Counted from the first letter of the stretch, positions 1 to 6,268 are shown. The stretch is DNA of 6,345 nt from Saprospiraceae bacterium (GCA_007128085.1 SKYC01000041.1:1-6345); one strand, 5' to 3'. The notes: a model not told the origin generated them from the letters alone. A program made the numbers and translations.

Positions 1-306
1 ACCGATGAAAATATCACATTCGACGATGCCAATAAGAGGAAAGACGATGTGGTGGATGAACACGTCCTCCATATGAGAAAGCTGTTGAAGACTCCCCTGG
101 AGGATATGGATCTTTCTGTGCGAGCTTACAATTGCTTGAAAGCAGCTAAAATAAATACGCTTGGTGAGTTGGTTCAATACGAAAGCCACGAACTGCTCAA
201 GTTTAGAAACTTTGGTAGAAAATCGTTGGTGGAGATTGAAGAATTGCTCGTGAGCAAAGACCTCAGTTTTGGAATGAACCTGGAGAAGTATAAATTGGAC
301 GAATAA
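1..306 (+). CDS. rpoA: RNA polymerase alpha subunit, C-terminal part (cut by left edge)
   Basis: This is the last 101 codons of the alpha subunit of RNA polymerase; the reading frame is open from base 1, so the N-terminal assembly domain lies outside the window. The visible part is the alpha C-terminal domain, which binds promoter UP elements and contacts activators. Visible residues 31-92 match it closely: TPLEDMDLSVRAYNCLK, then the helix-hairpin-helix FGRKSLVEIEELL, then the LSFGMNL end. Arg41 and Asn44 of the fragment correspond to E. coli R265 and N268, the main DNA-contacting residues, and GRKS at 72-75 corresponds to E. coli GKKS at 296-299. The tail EKYKLDE is short and acidic. The next gene is rplQ, the usual bacterial order at the end of the alpha operon, although the gap here is long. 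No frameshift or damage is visible. Confidence 0.97.
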   Translation, partial: TDENITFDDANKRKDDVVDEHVLHMRKLLKTPLEDMDLSVRAYNCLKAAKINTLGELVQYESHELLKFRNFGRKSLVEIEELLVSKDLSFGMNLEKYKLDE

Positions 307-318
307 ATTGCTTATTCG

Positions 319-425
319 ATGACTGCACTTACTGAAGTATCTTGAAGTGGTGCGAAGTTAATTAATTTTTAAGTGTCAGCTTTGCGACTGTTTTTTTAAA
401 ATTCCCGGTAATGGGGTGCAGTCAT
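319..425 (+). promoter_or_regulatory. Candidate structured leader / attenuator between rpoA and rplQ
   Basis: The 141-nt rpoA-rplQ gap contains nested inverted repeats. A perfect 10-bp pair, ATGACTGCAC at 319-328 and GTGCAGTCAT at 416-425, could close a domain of about 107 nt. Inside it, 352-359 can pair with 378-385 (8 bp including two G-U pairs, 18-nt loop). Four nt after that stem a T7 run begins (391-397), the layout of a weak intrinsic terminator. A small CCC/GGG hairpin (404-406 with 413-415) sits inside the closing stem. The arrangement suggests RNA-level tuning of rplQ relative to rpoA. This is inferred from pairing only; I recognise no described RNA family. Confidence 0.35.
334..358 (+). 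repeat. Three GAAGT repeats phased at exactly 10 bp
   Basis: GAAGT occurs at 334-338, 344-348 and 354-358, so the copies begin exactly one helical turn apart and would face the same side of the DNA. The bases between copies differ. This could be a small operator or simply low-complexity drift; the last copy is also part of the left arm of the 352-385 hairpin. No binding protein is suggested by the sequence. Confidence 0.4.
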
Positions 426-447
426 GGGGTAAAAAAAATGTGAAAAG

Positions 448-981
448 ATGAAACACGGCAAAAAATTCAATGCGCTAAAACGCAAAAAAGGACACAGAAC
501 GGCTCTGTTGAGAAATATGTCTACGGCATTGATCAAGCACAAGAGAATCGATACCACTTTGGCTAAAGCAAAAGCTTTGAAAAGGTATATCGAACCCGTT
601 ATTACCAAAGCAAAAACCAATACCACCCACTCACGTAGGGTTGTGTTTACCTATTTGCAAGACAAATATGCTGTGGATGAGCTCTTTGGCCCCATCGCTG
701 CAAAAATCGGAGATCGTCCAGGTGGATACCTCCGTATAATTAAAACGAGATTCCGCCAGAGCGATAGTGCAGAACTGGCAATGATTGAATTTGTAGACTT
801 TAACGAAGTGTACACAGGTAAAGCTGAAGAGGGAGCCAAAACGGGAGGCCGACGCAGAAGAAGAACGAGAAGAGGTGGACAGAGCGGAGGATCGGATACC
901 GGCACTGCTGCGGCAACCACCGCGGCGACTGCTGCTGTAGCTGCAACTGCTGTTACCGGAAAATCCGAAGAGGAAGAATAA
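448..981 (+). CDS. rplQ: 50S ribosomal protein L17 (bL17) with extended C-terminal tail
   Basis: This gene encodes bL17, a large-subunit ribosomal protein near the exit tunnel. Residues 1-121 form the conserved core: it opens MKHGKKFNALKRKKGHR, continues with LLRNMSTALIKHKRIDTTLAKAK, and ends with GGYLRIIKTRFRQSDSAELAMIEF. A core of about 120 residues is the usual full length, so residues 122-177 are an extension: an Arg cluster at 135-142, an Ala/Thr-rich stretch at 151-170 and a final EEEE. Tails of variable, low-complexity composition are familiar in Bacteroidota L17. The ATG at 448 is chosen because it gives the invariant MKHGKK start; no Shine-Dalgarno is present, only an A-rich leader, and an ATG at 438 is followed at once by a stop codon. 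It follows rpoA and is closed by the terminator at 1028-1065. Confidence 0.97.
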   Translation: MKHGKKFNALKRKKGHRTALLRNMSTALIKHKRIDTTLAKAKALKRYIEPVITKAKTNTTHSRRVVFTYLQDKYAVDELFGPIAAKIGDRPGGYLRIIKTRFRQSDSAELAMIEFVDFNEVYTGKAEEGAKTGGRRRRRTRRGGQSGGSDTGTAAATTAATAAVAATAVTGKSEEEE

Positions 982-1027
982 AGGCTTCCGCCATAACTAA
1001 GTAAGAGAATTTCAGACAAATATCTTT

Positions 1028-1065
1028 AAAGAGGGGGTTTGCGGTACGCAAATCTCCTTTTTTTT
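1028..1065 (+). terminator. Intrinsic terminator after rplQ
   Basis: Bases 1028-1043 pair with 1047-1062 in an unbroken 16-bp stem (four of the pairs G-U) around a 3-nt GTA loop. The T8 run at 1058-1065 forms the outer part of the right arm and continues past it. This is a strong Rho-independent terminator 46 nt after the rplQ stop, so the ribosomal operon probably ends here and carA starts a new unit. Confidence 0.9.
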
Positions 1066-1148
1066 ATCTATCCCTGAACCATCCCCTGTAACCCGATTCC
1101 CGGAAATAAAAAGTACCTAAATCTTATTACCACTTTCAGTCAAAAGTC

Positions 1149-1156
1149 TATCTTTG
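1149..1156 (+). promoter_or_regulatory. Bacteroidota-type -7 box for carA-eno
   Basis: TATCTTTG matches the Bacteroidota primary sigma -7 consensus TAnnTTTG at all six fixed positions. It lies 16 nt before the carA ATG and downstream of the rplQ terminator, predicting a transcription start near 1162-1164 and a leader of about 10 nt. The upstream -33 element (TTG/TTTG) is poor: the expected interval has only TTAT around 1124-1127. Confidence 0.65.
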
Positions 1157-1172
1157 CAGGAAATCCCTCCTT

Positions 1173-2288
1173 ATGACTGAACTGAATAATCGACCCGCCA
1201 CATTACTGTTGGAAGATGGAACCGTATTTCGCGGCCTTGCTGCCGGTAAAATTGGTTCCACCACCGGTGAACTGTGCTTTAATACGGCCATGACCGGCTA
1301 TCAGGAAGCTTTTACAGACCCTTCCTACTACGGACAGATTTTGATTATGACCAATGTGCACATCGGAAATTACGGTGCCAAAATGGATGAATCAGAACAC
1401 GAGAAAGCCACCATCCGGGGAATGATTTGCCGCAATTTTCAGTACCTACACTCCAGACCTCAGGCCGACTTTGAACTCCAGAAATTTCTGGAGGATAACC
1501 ATGTTGTGGCTATATACGATATTGATACGCGCGCACTTGTGAGTCATATACGTTCAAAAGGGGCTCTCAATGCCATTATATCCAGTGACTCAGATGACAT
1601 CGACCAACTTTCTGAAAAGCTGAGAGATACGCCTTCGATGAAGGGATTGGAACTGGCTTCCAGGGTTTCCACTTCAAAAGCGTATGAACTCAGTCCGGAA
1701 TCCGGAATTTTGAGAAAAGTGGCAGTCATGGATTACGGAGTTAAAAAAAATATATTGAGGCAACTGATGGGCCACGGTTGCCAGTTGAAAGTATTCCCAG
1801 CCAAAACCACTTTTGAAGAAGTGCAGGAATGGGGACCGGATGCTTACTTCCTTTCCAATGGCCCAGGTGATCCGGCCGCCATGGACTATGCTGTAGCGGT
1901 CGTTAAAAGAATGCTGGACAGCGGGAAACCCCTTTTTGGTATTTGCCTGGGACATCAACTGCTGTGTTTGGCCGGAGGAGTGTCTACGTATAAAATGCAT
2001 CACGGGCACCGCGGGATCAACCACCCCGTGCTCAATATTAAAAGTGGCAAATCTGAAATAACTTCCCAAAACCACGGTTTTGGAGTAGATGCCGATCGCT
2101 TAAAGAGTCAGAGCGATGTATTTGAAGTTACCCACATCAACCTCAATGACCAGACGGTAGAAGGCGTAAGATTAAAAGGACGCCCCGCTTTTTCGGTGCA
2201 ATACCACCCCGAAGCCGCTCCGGGTCCTCACGACTCGCGGTATCTATTTGAGGAATTTATGGAAATGATTGACCGAGCTAAAAATTAA
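1173..2288 (+). CDS. carA: Carbamoyl-phosphate synthase, small (glutaminase) subunit
   Basis: CarA hydrolyses glutamine and passes ammonia to the large subunit CarB, which makes carbamoyl phosphate for pyrimidine and arginine synthesis in the cytoplasm. At 371 residues it has about the family length. The N-terminal CarA-specific domain (about 8-140) is seen in LLLEDGTVFRG, the FNTAMTGYQEAFTDPSY motif and YDIDTRALVSHIRSKG. The class I glutamine amidotransferase domain runs from about 182 to 368: SNGPGDP at 228-234, GICLGHQ with nucleophile Cys258, SQNHGF at 298-303, and YHPE giving His345 and Glu347 of the catalytic triad. Its own -7 box lies 16 nt upstream and supports the ATG at 1173. eno follows after 3 nt. 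carB is not in the window, so the two subunits are encoded apart. All catalytic residues are present. Confidence 0.97.
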   Translation: MTELNNRPATLLLEDGTVFRGLAAGKIGSTTGELCFNTAMTGYQEAFTDPSYYGQILIMTNVHIGNYGAKMDESEHEKATIRGMICRNFQYLHSRPQADFELQKFLEDNHVVAIYDIDTRALVSHIRSKGALNAIISSDSDDIDQLSEKLRDTPSMKGLELASRVSTSKAYELSPESGILRKVAVMDYGVKKNILRQLMGHGCQLKVFPAKTTFEEVQEWGPDAYFLSNGPGDPAAMDYAVAVVKRMLDSGKPLFGICLGHQLLCLAGGVSTYKMHHGHRGINHPVLNIKSGKSEITSQNHGFGVDADRLKSQSDVFEVTHINLNDQTVEGVRLKGRPAFSVQYHPEAAPGPHDSRYLFEEFMEMIDRAKN

Positions 2289-2291
2289 ACC

Positions 2292-3575
2292 ATGAGTGTA
2301 ATTATTGATATCAGAGCAAGAGAAATCCTGGACTCCAGGGGAAACCCCACCATTGAGACCGATGTATTGACCGAGGATGGATTTGTAGGCAGGGCAGCCG
2401 TTCCCTCCGGCGCTTCGACAGGAGCCCATGAAGCCGTGGAGTTGAGAGACAACAACCCACAGCGCTTTTTGTCTAAAGGCGTCCTACAGGCGTGTTCCAA
2501 TGTCAGTGAACTCATCACTCAGGAATTGATTGGAGTGGATGTTTCCGAACAGATATTAATCGATCGGTTGATGATCGACCTGGACGGTACAGAAAACAAA
2601 TCCAAACTCGGAGCCAATGCCATCCTTTCCGTTTCCATGGCTTGTGCCAGAGCCGCTGCCAAAGAAGCCGGCCAGCCACTGTACAAATACCTGGGAGGGG
2701 TGGGAGCTCATCTGCTGCCCGTACCTATGATGAACATAATCAACGGAGGGAGTCATGCCGACAACTCCATCGATATTCAGGAATTTATGATCATGCCCGT
2801 AGGTGCCGATCGTTTTTCCGAGGGACTTCGCATGGGGGTGGAGGTTTTTCACCACCTCAAAAAAGTGCTCCAATCAAAAGGGTATACGACCAATGTAGGC
2901 GATGAAGGTGGTTTTGCCCCCGAACTCAAATCCAATGAAGAAGCCCTCGATACCATTTTGACCGCCATTGAAAAAGCGGGATACCGGCCGGGAGAAGACT
3001 TTGTAGTCGCATTGGATGCAGCCGCTACGGAGTTTTTCGATAAAGAAAATAATCTCTACGATCTGGTTAGATCCGGAAAGGGCAAACTCAATTCGGATGA
3101 ACTGATCGCTTACTGGGGCGAACTGACCGATAAATACCCCATTTTTTCCATTGAAGACGGCCTGGATGAGGACGATTGGCCGGCCTGGAAAAAACTTACC
3201 GATGAACTGGGACATAAGGTCCAACTGGTGGGCGACGACCTCTTCGTCACCAATACCAAAAGACTGGCAAGGGGCATCAACGACCGGATAGCCAACTCCA
3301 TTTTGATAAAAGTCAACCAAATTGGTACCCTTACCGAAACAGTGGAAACCGTGAACATGGCCACCCGAAATGCCATGACCAGTGTCATCAGCCACCGATC
3401 CGGGGAAACAGAAGACACCTTTATTGCAGATCTCGCCGTCGCCATGAATACCGGACAGATAAAGACCGGTTCCGCTTCGCGCTCAGACAGGGTGGCAAAA
3501 TACAACCAATTGATGCGCATTGAGGAGGAAATGGCAGAACTGGCCGTGTACCCCGGAAGGGCGCTTCTGGGATAA
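2292..3575 (+). CDS. eno: Enolase (phosphopyruvate hydratase)
   Basis: Enolase converts 2-phosphoglycerate to phosphoenolpyruvate in glycolysis and the reverse in gluconeogenesis. The protein is 427 residues, the normal bacterial size. The N-terminal domain opens with AREILDSRGNPTIE (9-22) and carries the mobile loop PSGASTG (38-44). In the barrel domain I can place His155, Glu164, the proton-transfer acid Glu205 (in GDEGGFAP), magnesium ligands Asp242, Glu288 and Asp315, the catalytic base Lys340 in the signature ILIKVNQIGTLTE, SHRS at 367-370 and Lys391. All expected catalytic positions are present. It starts 3 nt after the carA stop with no promoter or Shine-Dalgarno between, so it is probably co-transcribed with carA. 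No clear intrinsic terminator follows the stop. Confidence 0.98.
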   Translation: MSVIIDIRAREILDSRGNPTIETDVLTEDGFVGRAAVPSGASTGAHEAVELRDNNPQRFLSKGVLQACSNVSELITQELIGVDVSEQILIDRLMIDLDGTENKSKLGANAILSVSMACARAAAKEAGQPLYKYLGGVGAHLLPVPMMNIINGGSHADNSIDIQEFMIMPVGADRFSEGLRMGVEVFHHLKKVLQSKGYTTNVGDEGGFAPELKSNEEALDTILTAIEKAGYRPGEDFVVALDAAATEFFDKENNLYDLVRSGKGKLNSDELIAYWGELTDKYPIFSIEDGLDEDDWPAWKKLTDELGHKVQLVGDDLFVTNTKRLARGINDRIANSILIKVNQIGTLTETVETVNMATRNAMTSVISHRSGETEDTFIADLAVAMNTGQIKTGSASRSDRVAKYNQLMRIEEEMAELAVYPGRALLG

Positions 3576-3680
3576 GCTTATTTTGTTGATTGCCAAACGA
3601 GTATAAACGGGGATTTTTAAATTTAAGAAAACACATTAAAAAAAAGTGTAATATGTATAGATAATTCAGAATGCGTTCTA

Positions 3681-3688
3681 TATCTTTG
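3681..3688 (+). promoter_or_regulatory. Bacteroidota-type -7 box for the DivIC-like gene
   Basis: TATCTTTG matches TAnnTTTG at all fixed positions and predicts a transcription start around 3694-3696. Its final G is the first base of the most upstream GTG codon of the following reading frame, so that GTG would not be transcribed from this promoter. The next in-frame ATG, at 3715, then has a leader of about 20 nt. No good -33 TTG is visible at the usual spacing. Confidence 0.6.
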
Positions 3689-3714
3689 TGAAATGTATTA
3701 TAAAAAATCTTAAT

Positions 3715-4023
3715 ATGTTTTGCCTGAAATATTTGAATGCATTTTTTCAGCGGGTTCCAAAACCGCTGAAGAATATATACCTACTTACGATCCTGGCTTT
3801 TGCGGTTTGGATGGTGTTTTTTGACAAACAAAGTGTAATCACCCACATCAAGTTGAGTCAGACCATCAATAAGATACACAGTGAGATGGACAATTACAAA
3901 ATACAAATAGAGGAGATAGAAGTAGAGAGGGCCCGGATGGACATCGACACGGAGCGATATGTCCGGGAAAAATATTTAATGGCTAAAGAAAATGAAGATG
4001 TTTTTGTGATCAATCGAAAATAA
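3715..4023 (+). CDS. DivIC/FtsB-family septum formation initiator
   Basis: This is a small bitopic membrane protein of the FtsB/DivIC family, which in bacteria forms a complex with FtsL and FtsQ/DivIB and activates septal wall synthesis. With the ATG at 3715 it is 102 residues: a short N-terminus with basic residues (to about 19), one transmembrane segment at about 20-36 (IYLLTILAFAVWMVFF), a coiled-coil-like stretch at about 44-78, then ERYVREKYLMAKENEDVFVI at 80-99, which matches the conserved REKY..K..ED end of Bacteroidota DivIC proteins. The frame extends upstream to a GTG at 3688 (111 residues), but the -7 box at 3681-3688 overlaps that codon, so 3715 is preferred. It lies between eno and sucD. 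The family call is firm; DivIC versus FtsB is a naming choice I cannot settle. Confidence 0.88.
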   Translation: MFCLKYLNAFFQRVPKPLKNIYLLTILAFAVWMVFFDKQSVITHIKLSQTINKIHSEMDNYKIQIEEIEVERARMDIDTERYVREKYLMAKENEDVFVINRK

Positions 4024-4066
4024 TTTGCATTTTCACGTTTTAATTTAAAAAATCAAGATTTAGAAT

Positions 4067-4939
4067 ATGTCAGTACTGGTAAATAAAGACTCGAAAATCA
4101 TTGTTCAGGGCTTCACAGGTAGAGAAGGATCTTTTCACGCGGAGCAGATGATTGATTACGGAACGAATGTAGTGGGAGGAGTGACCCCCGGGAAAGGGGG
4201 GCAGGAGCACCTCAGCAAACCCGTTTTCAATACGGTCAAGGATGCCGTTGATGAAGTTGGGGCAGATACCTCCGTTATTTTTGTTCCGCCCGCATTTGCT
4301 GCCGATGCCATTATGGAATCTGCAGAGGCCGGAATAAAAGTGGTGGTCTGTATTACCGAAGGCATTCCCGTGAGTGATATGCTGAAAGTCCACAAGTATT
4401 TGGAGGGCAGGGAATGCAGACTGGTCGGCCCGAATTGTCCAGGTGTCATTACACCCGGAGAGGCCAAAGTGGGCATTATGCCCGGTTTTATTCACAGAAA
4501 AGGAACCATAGGCATCGTCTCCCGCTCGGGAACATTGACTTATGAGGCCGTCGATCAGGTGACCAAGGCAGGCCTGGGTCAATCTACCTGCATTGGAATA
4601 GGCGGAGACCCGGTCGTGGGTACTTCCACCAAAGATGCAGTGGAGTTATTGATGAACGACCCGGAAACAGAGGGAATTGTCATGATTGGAGAGATTGGTG
4701 GCAATATGGAAGCAGATGCAGCTCACTGGATCAAGGAGAACGGCACAAAACCCGTGGTGGGTTTCATTGCGGGTCAAACGGCTCCCAAGGGCAGGACCAT
4801 GGGACATGCCGGTGCCATTATAGGTGGAGCCGAAGATACGGCAGAAGCCAAAATGAAAATCATGAGAGCCTGTGGAATCCACGTGGTAGAATCGCCGGCT
4901 TCGATCGGAAAAACCATGGCAGAGGTTCTGAAAAAATAA
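4067..4939 (+). CDS. sucD: Succinyl-CoA synthetase (succinate-CoA ligase), alpha subunit
   Basis: SucD is the CoA-binding, phosphohistidine-carrying subunit of the TCA-cycle enzyme that interconverts succinyl-CoA and succinate with NDP phosphorylation. Its 290 residues match the family. The N-terminal Rossmann CoA-binding domain shows GFTGREGSFH at 15-24, GGVTPGKGG at 37-45 and VCITEGIP at 94-101, followed by GPNCPG at 121-126. The ligase domain has SRSGTLTYE at 152-160, GIGGDPVVGT at 177-186, GEIGG at 208-212 with the conserved Glu209, and GRTMGHAGAI at 242-251 with the phosphorylated His247. The ATG at 4067 follows an A/T-rich leader without Shine-Dalgarno. The 43-nt gap after the division gene holds no full -7 box; TAATTTG at 4021-4027 is one T short. 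The beta subunit gene sucC is not adjacent. The stop converges on the minus-strand synthase 27 nt away. Confidence 0.97.
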   Translation: MSVLVNKDSKIIVQGFTGREGSFHAEQMIDYGTNVVGGVTPGKGGQEHLSKPVFNTVKDAVDEVGADTSVIFVPPAFAADAIMESAEAGIKVVVCITEGIPVSDMLKVHKYLEGRECRLVGPNCPGVITPGEAKVGIMPGFIHRKGTIGIVSRSGTLTYEAVDQVTKAGLGQSTCIGIGGDPVVGTSTKDAVELLMNDPETEGIVMIGEIGGNMEADAAHWIKENGTKPVVGFIAGQTAPKGRTMGHAGAIIGGAEDTAEAKMKIMRACGIHVVESPASIGKTMAEVLKK

Positions 4940-4966
4940 AATCCGTGGACCTGGAGTGGTCGAAGT

Positions 4967-5959
4967 CTACTTGGTTCGTTCGGTTACGAACATGACCAGG
5001 GTGTTAAGGGAAGTTTTATAGGTGCTGTCCTCAAATTCCTCGAGAATTTCCAGGGCTTCCGTTCGGTACTTCAGCATGATTTCCCGCGCGTAGTCCAAAC
5101 CTCCGGATTGCTGGACCAGTTCGATGACTGAATTGACCTTTTGTTTGTTGTGGCTGTGGTGTTTAACCACCCCGATGATGTATTTCTTTTGTTTTCGATT
5201 AACTTTATTGAGGGTGTAAATCAGGGGCAAAGTCATTTTCTTTTCCTTGATGTCAATACCGGTGGGCTTACCAATAGTATCCTCACCGTAATCGAACAAA
5301 TCGTCTTTTATTTGAAAAGCAATCCCGATTTTCTCACCGAAAAGCCGCATCAACTCAATATTTTTCTCACTGGCACCCGAAGCTGAAGCCCCGGCTTTAC
5401 AGGCCGCCGCAATGAGAGAGGCCGTTTTTTGCCGGATGATGTCAAAGTAGACCTCCTCGCTGATGTCCAGGCGCCTGGCTTTTTCTATTTGGAGCAACTC
5501 TCCTTCGCTCATCTTCTTGACCGCCTCGGAGAGAATTTGCAGTTGTTCATATTCACCCTGGTCCAGAGCGATCAGCAGCCCCCTGGACAAGAGGTAGTCG
5601 CCCACCAGTACCGCTATTTTGTTCTTCCAGAGGGCGTTTATGGAAAAAAGCCCCCTCCGCTTCATACTGTCGTCCACGACATCGTCGTGCACCAGGGAAG
5701 CCGTGTGCAAAAGCTCAACCATTGAAGCGGCAATGTAGGTTCGATCGTTGATTTTTCCGGCGATGGCAGAGCACAAAAACACAAAAATAGGGCGGAGTTG
5801 TTTGCCCTTTCTTTTGACGATGTAATAGGTGATTCTGTCGAGCAATGCCACCCTGCTGCGCATACTATCCCGGAACCGCTTCTCGAATTCCTTTAACTCT
5901 TTTTCAATTGGTTTTTTTATTTCCCTGAGCACAGTCACAATTTTTGAGGAATGCCGCAC
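4967..5959 (-). CDS. Long-chain trans-polyprenyl diphosphate synthase
   Basis: This is an all-alpha isoprenyl diphosphate synthase that adds isopentenyl diphosphate units head-to-tail to an allylic primer. Visible motifs, with the GTG at 5959 as residue 1, are GKQLRP at 52-57, the first Asp-rich motif DDVVDD at 92-97 followed by RRG at 101-103, GD at 120-121, KTASL at 178-182 and the second Asp-rich motif DDLFD at 219-223, followed by GKPTGIDIKEKK at 230-241. The fourth and fifth residues before the first Asp motif are Ser88 and Ala87; such small residues leave the chain-length pocket open, so a long product (about C35-C40) is inferred, probably for the menaquinone tail. Other GTG starts at codons 8 and 10 would give 323 or 321 residues and fit the usual family N-terminus. 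A -7 box lies upstream at 5985-5992. It converges on sucD and stands alone. Confidence 0.94.
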   Translation of the reverse strand: MRHSSKIVTVLREIKKPIEKELKEFEKRFRDSMRSRVALLDRITYYIVKRKGKQLRPIFVFLCSAIAGKINDRTYIAASMVELLHTASLVHDDVVDDSMKRRGLFSINALWKNKIAVLVGDYLLSRGLLIALDQGEYEQLQILSEAVKKMSEGELLQIEKARRLDISEEVYFDIIRQKTASLIAAACKAGASASGASEKNIELMRLFGEKIGIAFQIKDDLFDYGEDTIGKPTGIDIKEKKMTLPLIYTLNKVNRKQKKYIIGVVKHHSHNKQKVNSVIELVQQSGGLDYAREIMLKYRTEALEILEEFEDSTYKTSLNTLVMFVTERTK

Positions 5960-5984
5960 AAGAGCGCGACTTCCTTTTCCGCCC

Positions 5985-5992
5985 CAAAGTTA
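5985..5992 (-). promoter_or_regulatory. Bacteroidota-type -7 box for the polyprenyl synthase gene
   Basis: Read on the minus strand this is TAACTTTG, a perfect TAnnTTTG, 25 nt before the GTG at 5959. A start of transcription around 5978 is expected, giving a leader of about 20-45 nt depending on which GTG is used. Upstream on the same strand, 6008-6030 is an A/T tract that could act like an UP element, but there is no clear -33 TTG. Confidence 0.6.
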
Positions 5993-6205
5993 AGAGTTTC
6001 GCGCTCCAAAAAAATATTTTTTCAAAAAATCAAAGGGGATGGGTTGAAAAAAGTCCCAACTGGGTGCTTTTTGATGCGGTGGATGGATTTGCGGGAGGAG
6101 AATTTGTGAAATATCTGATGAAGAGCATCAGGAAAGTGGATCTCTTATGCGGGAGCGGGGTTCTTCGCGAATTTTCCGCGGTGTGATTTTTATTGAATTC
6201 ACTTC

Positions 6206-6238
6206 GTTCTCTAAGGTAATCTTACCTATAAGAGATAC
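6206..6238. repeat. Imperfect hairpin, 12 bp
   Basis: AGGTA at 6214-6218 pairs with TACCT at 6223-6227 around a 4-nt loop. Beyond a small internal loop, TCTCT at 6208-6212 pairs with AGAGA at 6231-6235, and GT at 6206-6207 with AC at 6237-6238 past one bulged T. There is no T run after it on either strand, so it does not look like a terminator. It may be part of a structured transcript or a protein-binding palindrome. Confidence 0.5.
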
Positions 6239-6268
6239 AGTCACCGAACTAAAACTCTACCTCAATTT

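Noticed and set aside
651..1019. Minus-strand open frame of 122 codons opposite rplQ.
   Set aside because: It is the shadow of the Ala-rich rplQ tail; its Val/Ala/Pro/Ser-rich translation has no domain character.
2874..3395. Minus-strand open frame of 173 codons inside eno.
   Set aside because: It lies wholly opposite enolase, whose catalytic residues are all present; the antisense translation shows no recognisable motif and no promoter or start context.
3576..3680. Possible terminator after eno in the A/T-rich gap.
   Set aside because: Only the palindrome TTAAATTTAA (3617-3626) and a weak ACAC/GTGT pair (3631-3649) are present; neither is a GC stem followed by a T run.
4021..4027. TAATTTG as a -7 box for sucD.
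   Set aside because: It lacks one T of TAnnTTTG and overlaps the stop codon of the previous gene, so sucD may simply be read from the upstream promoter.
4070..4582. Minus-strand open frame of 170 codons opposite sucD.
   Set aside because: It is fully antisense to an intact, well-recognised gene and reads as a codon-bias shadow.
4940..4966. Possible bidirectional terminator between the converging sucD and polyprenyl synthase genes.
   Set aside because: The 27-nt gap offers only a 4-bp GACC/GGTC hairpin and no T or A run.
6115..6135. CTGATGA followed by GGAAA resembles the hammerhead ribozyme core (CUGAUGA ... GAAA).
   Set aside because: The bases between the two core pieces cannot form stem II; instead CTGATG pairs directly with CATCAG, burying the core. 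No stems I and III were found around it.
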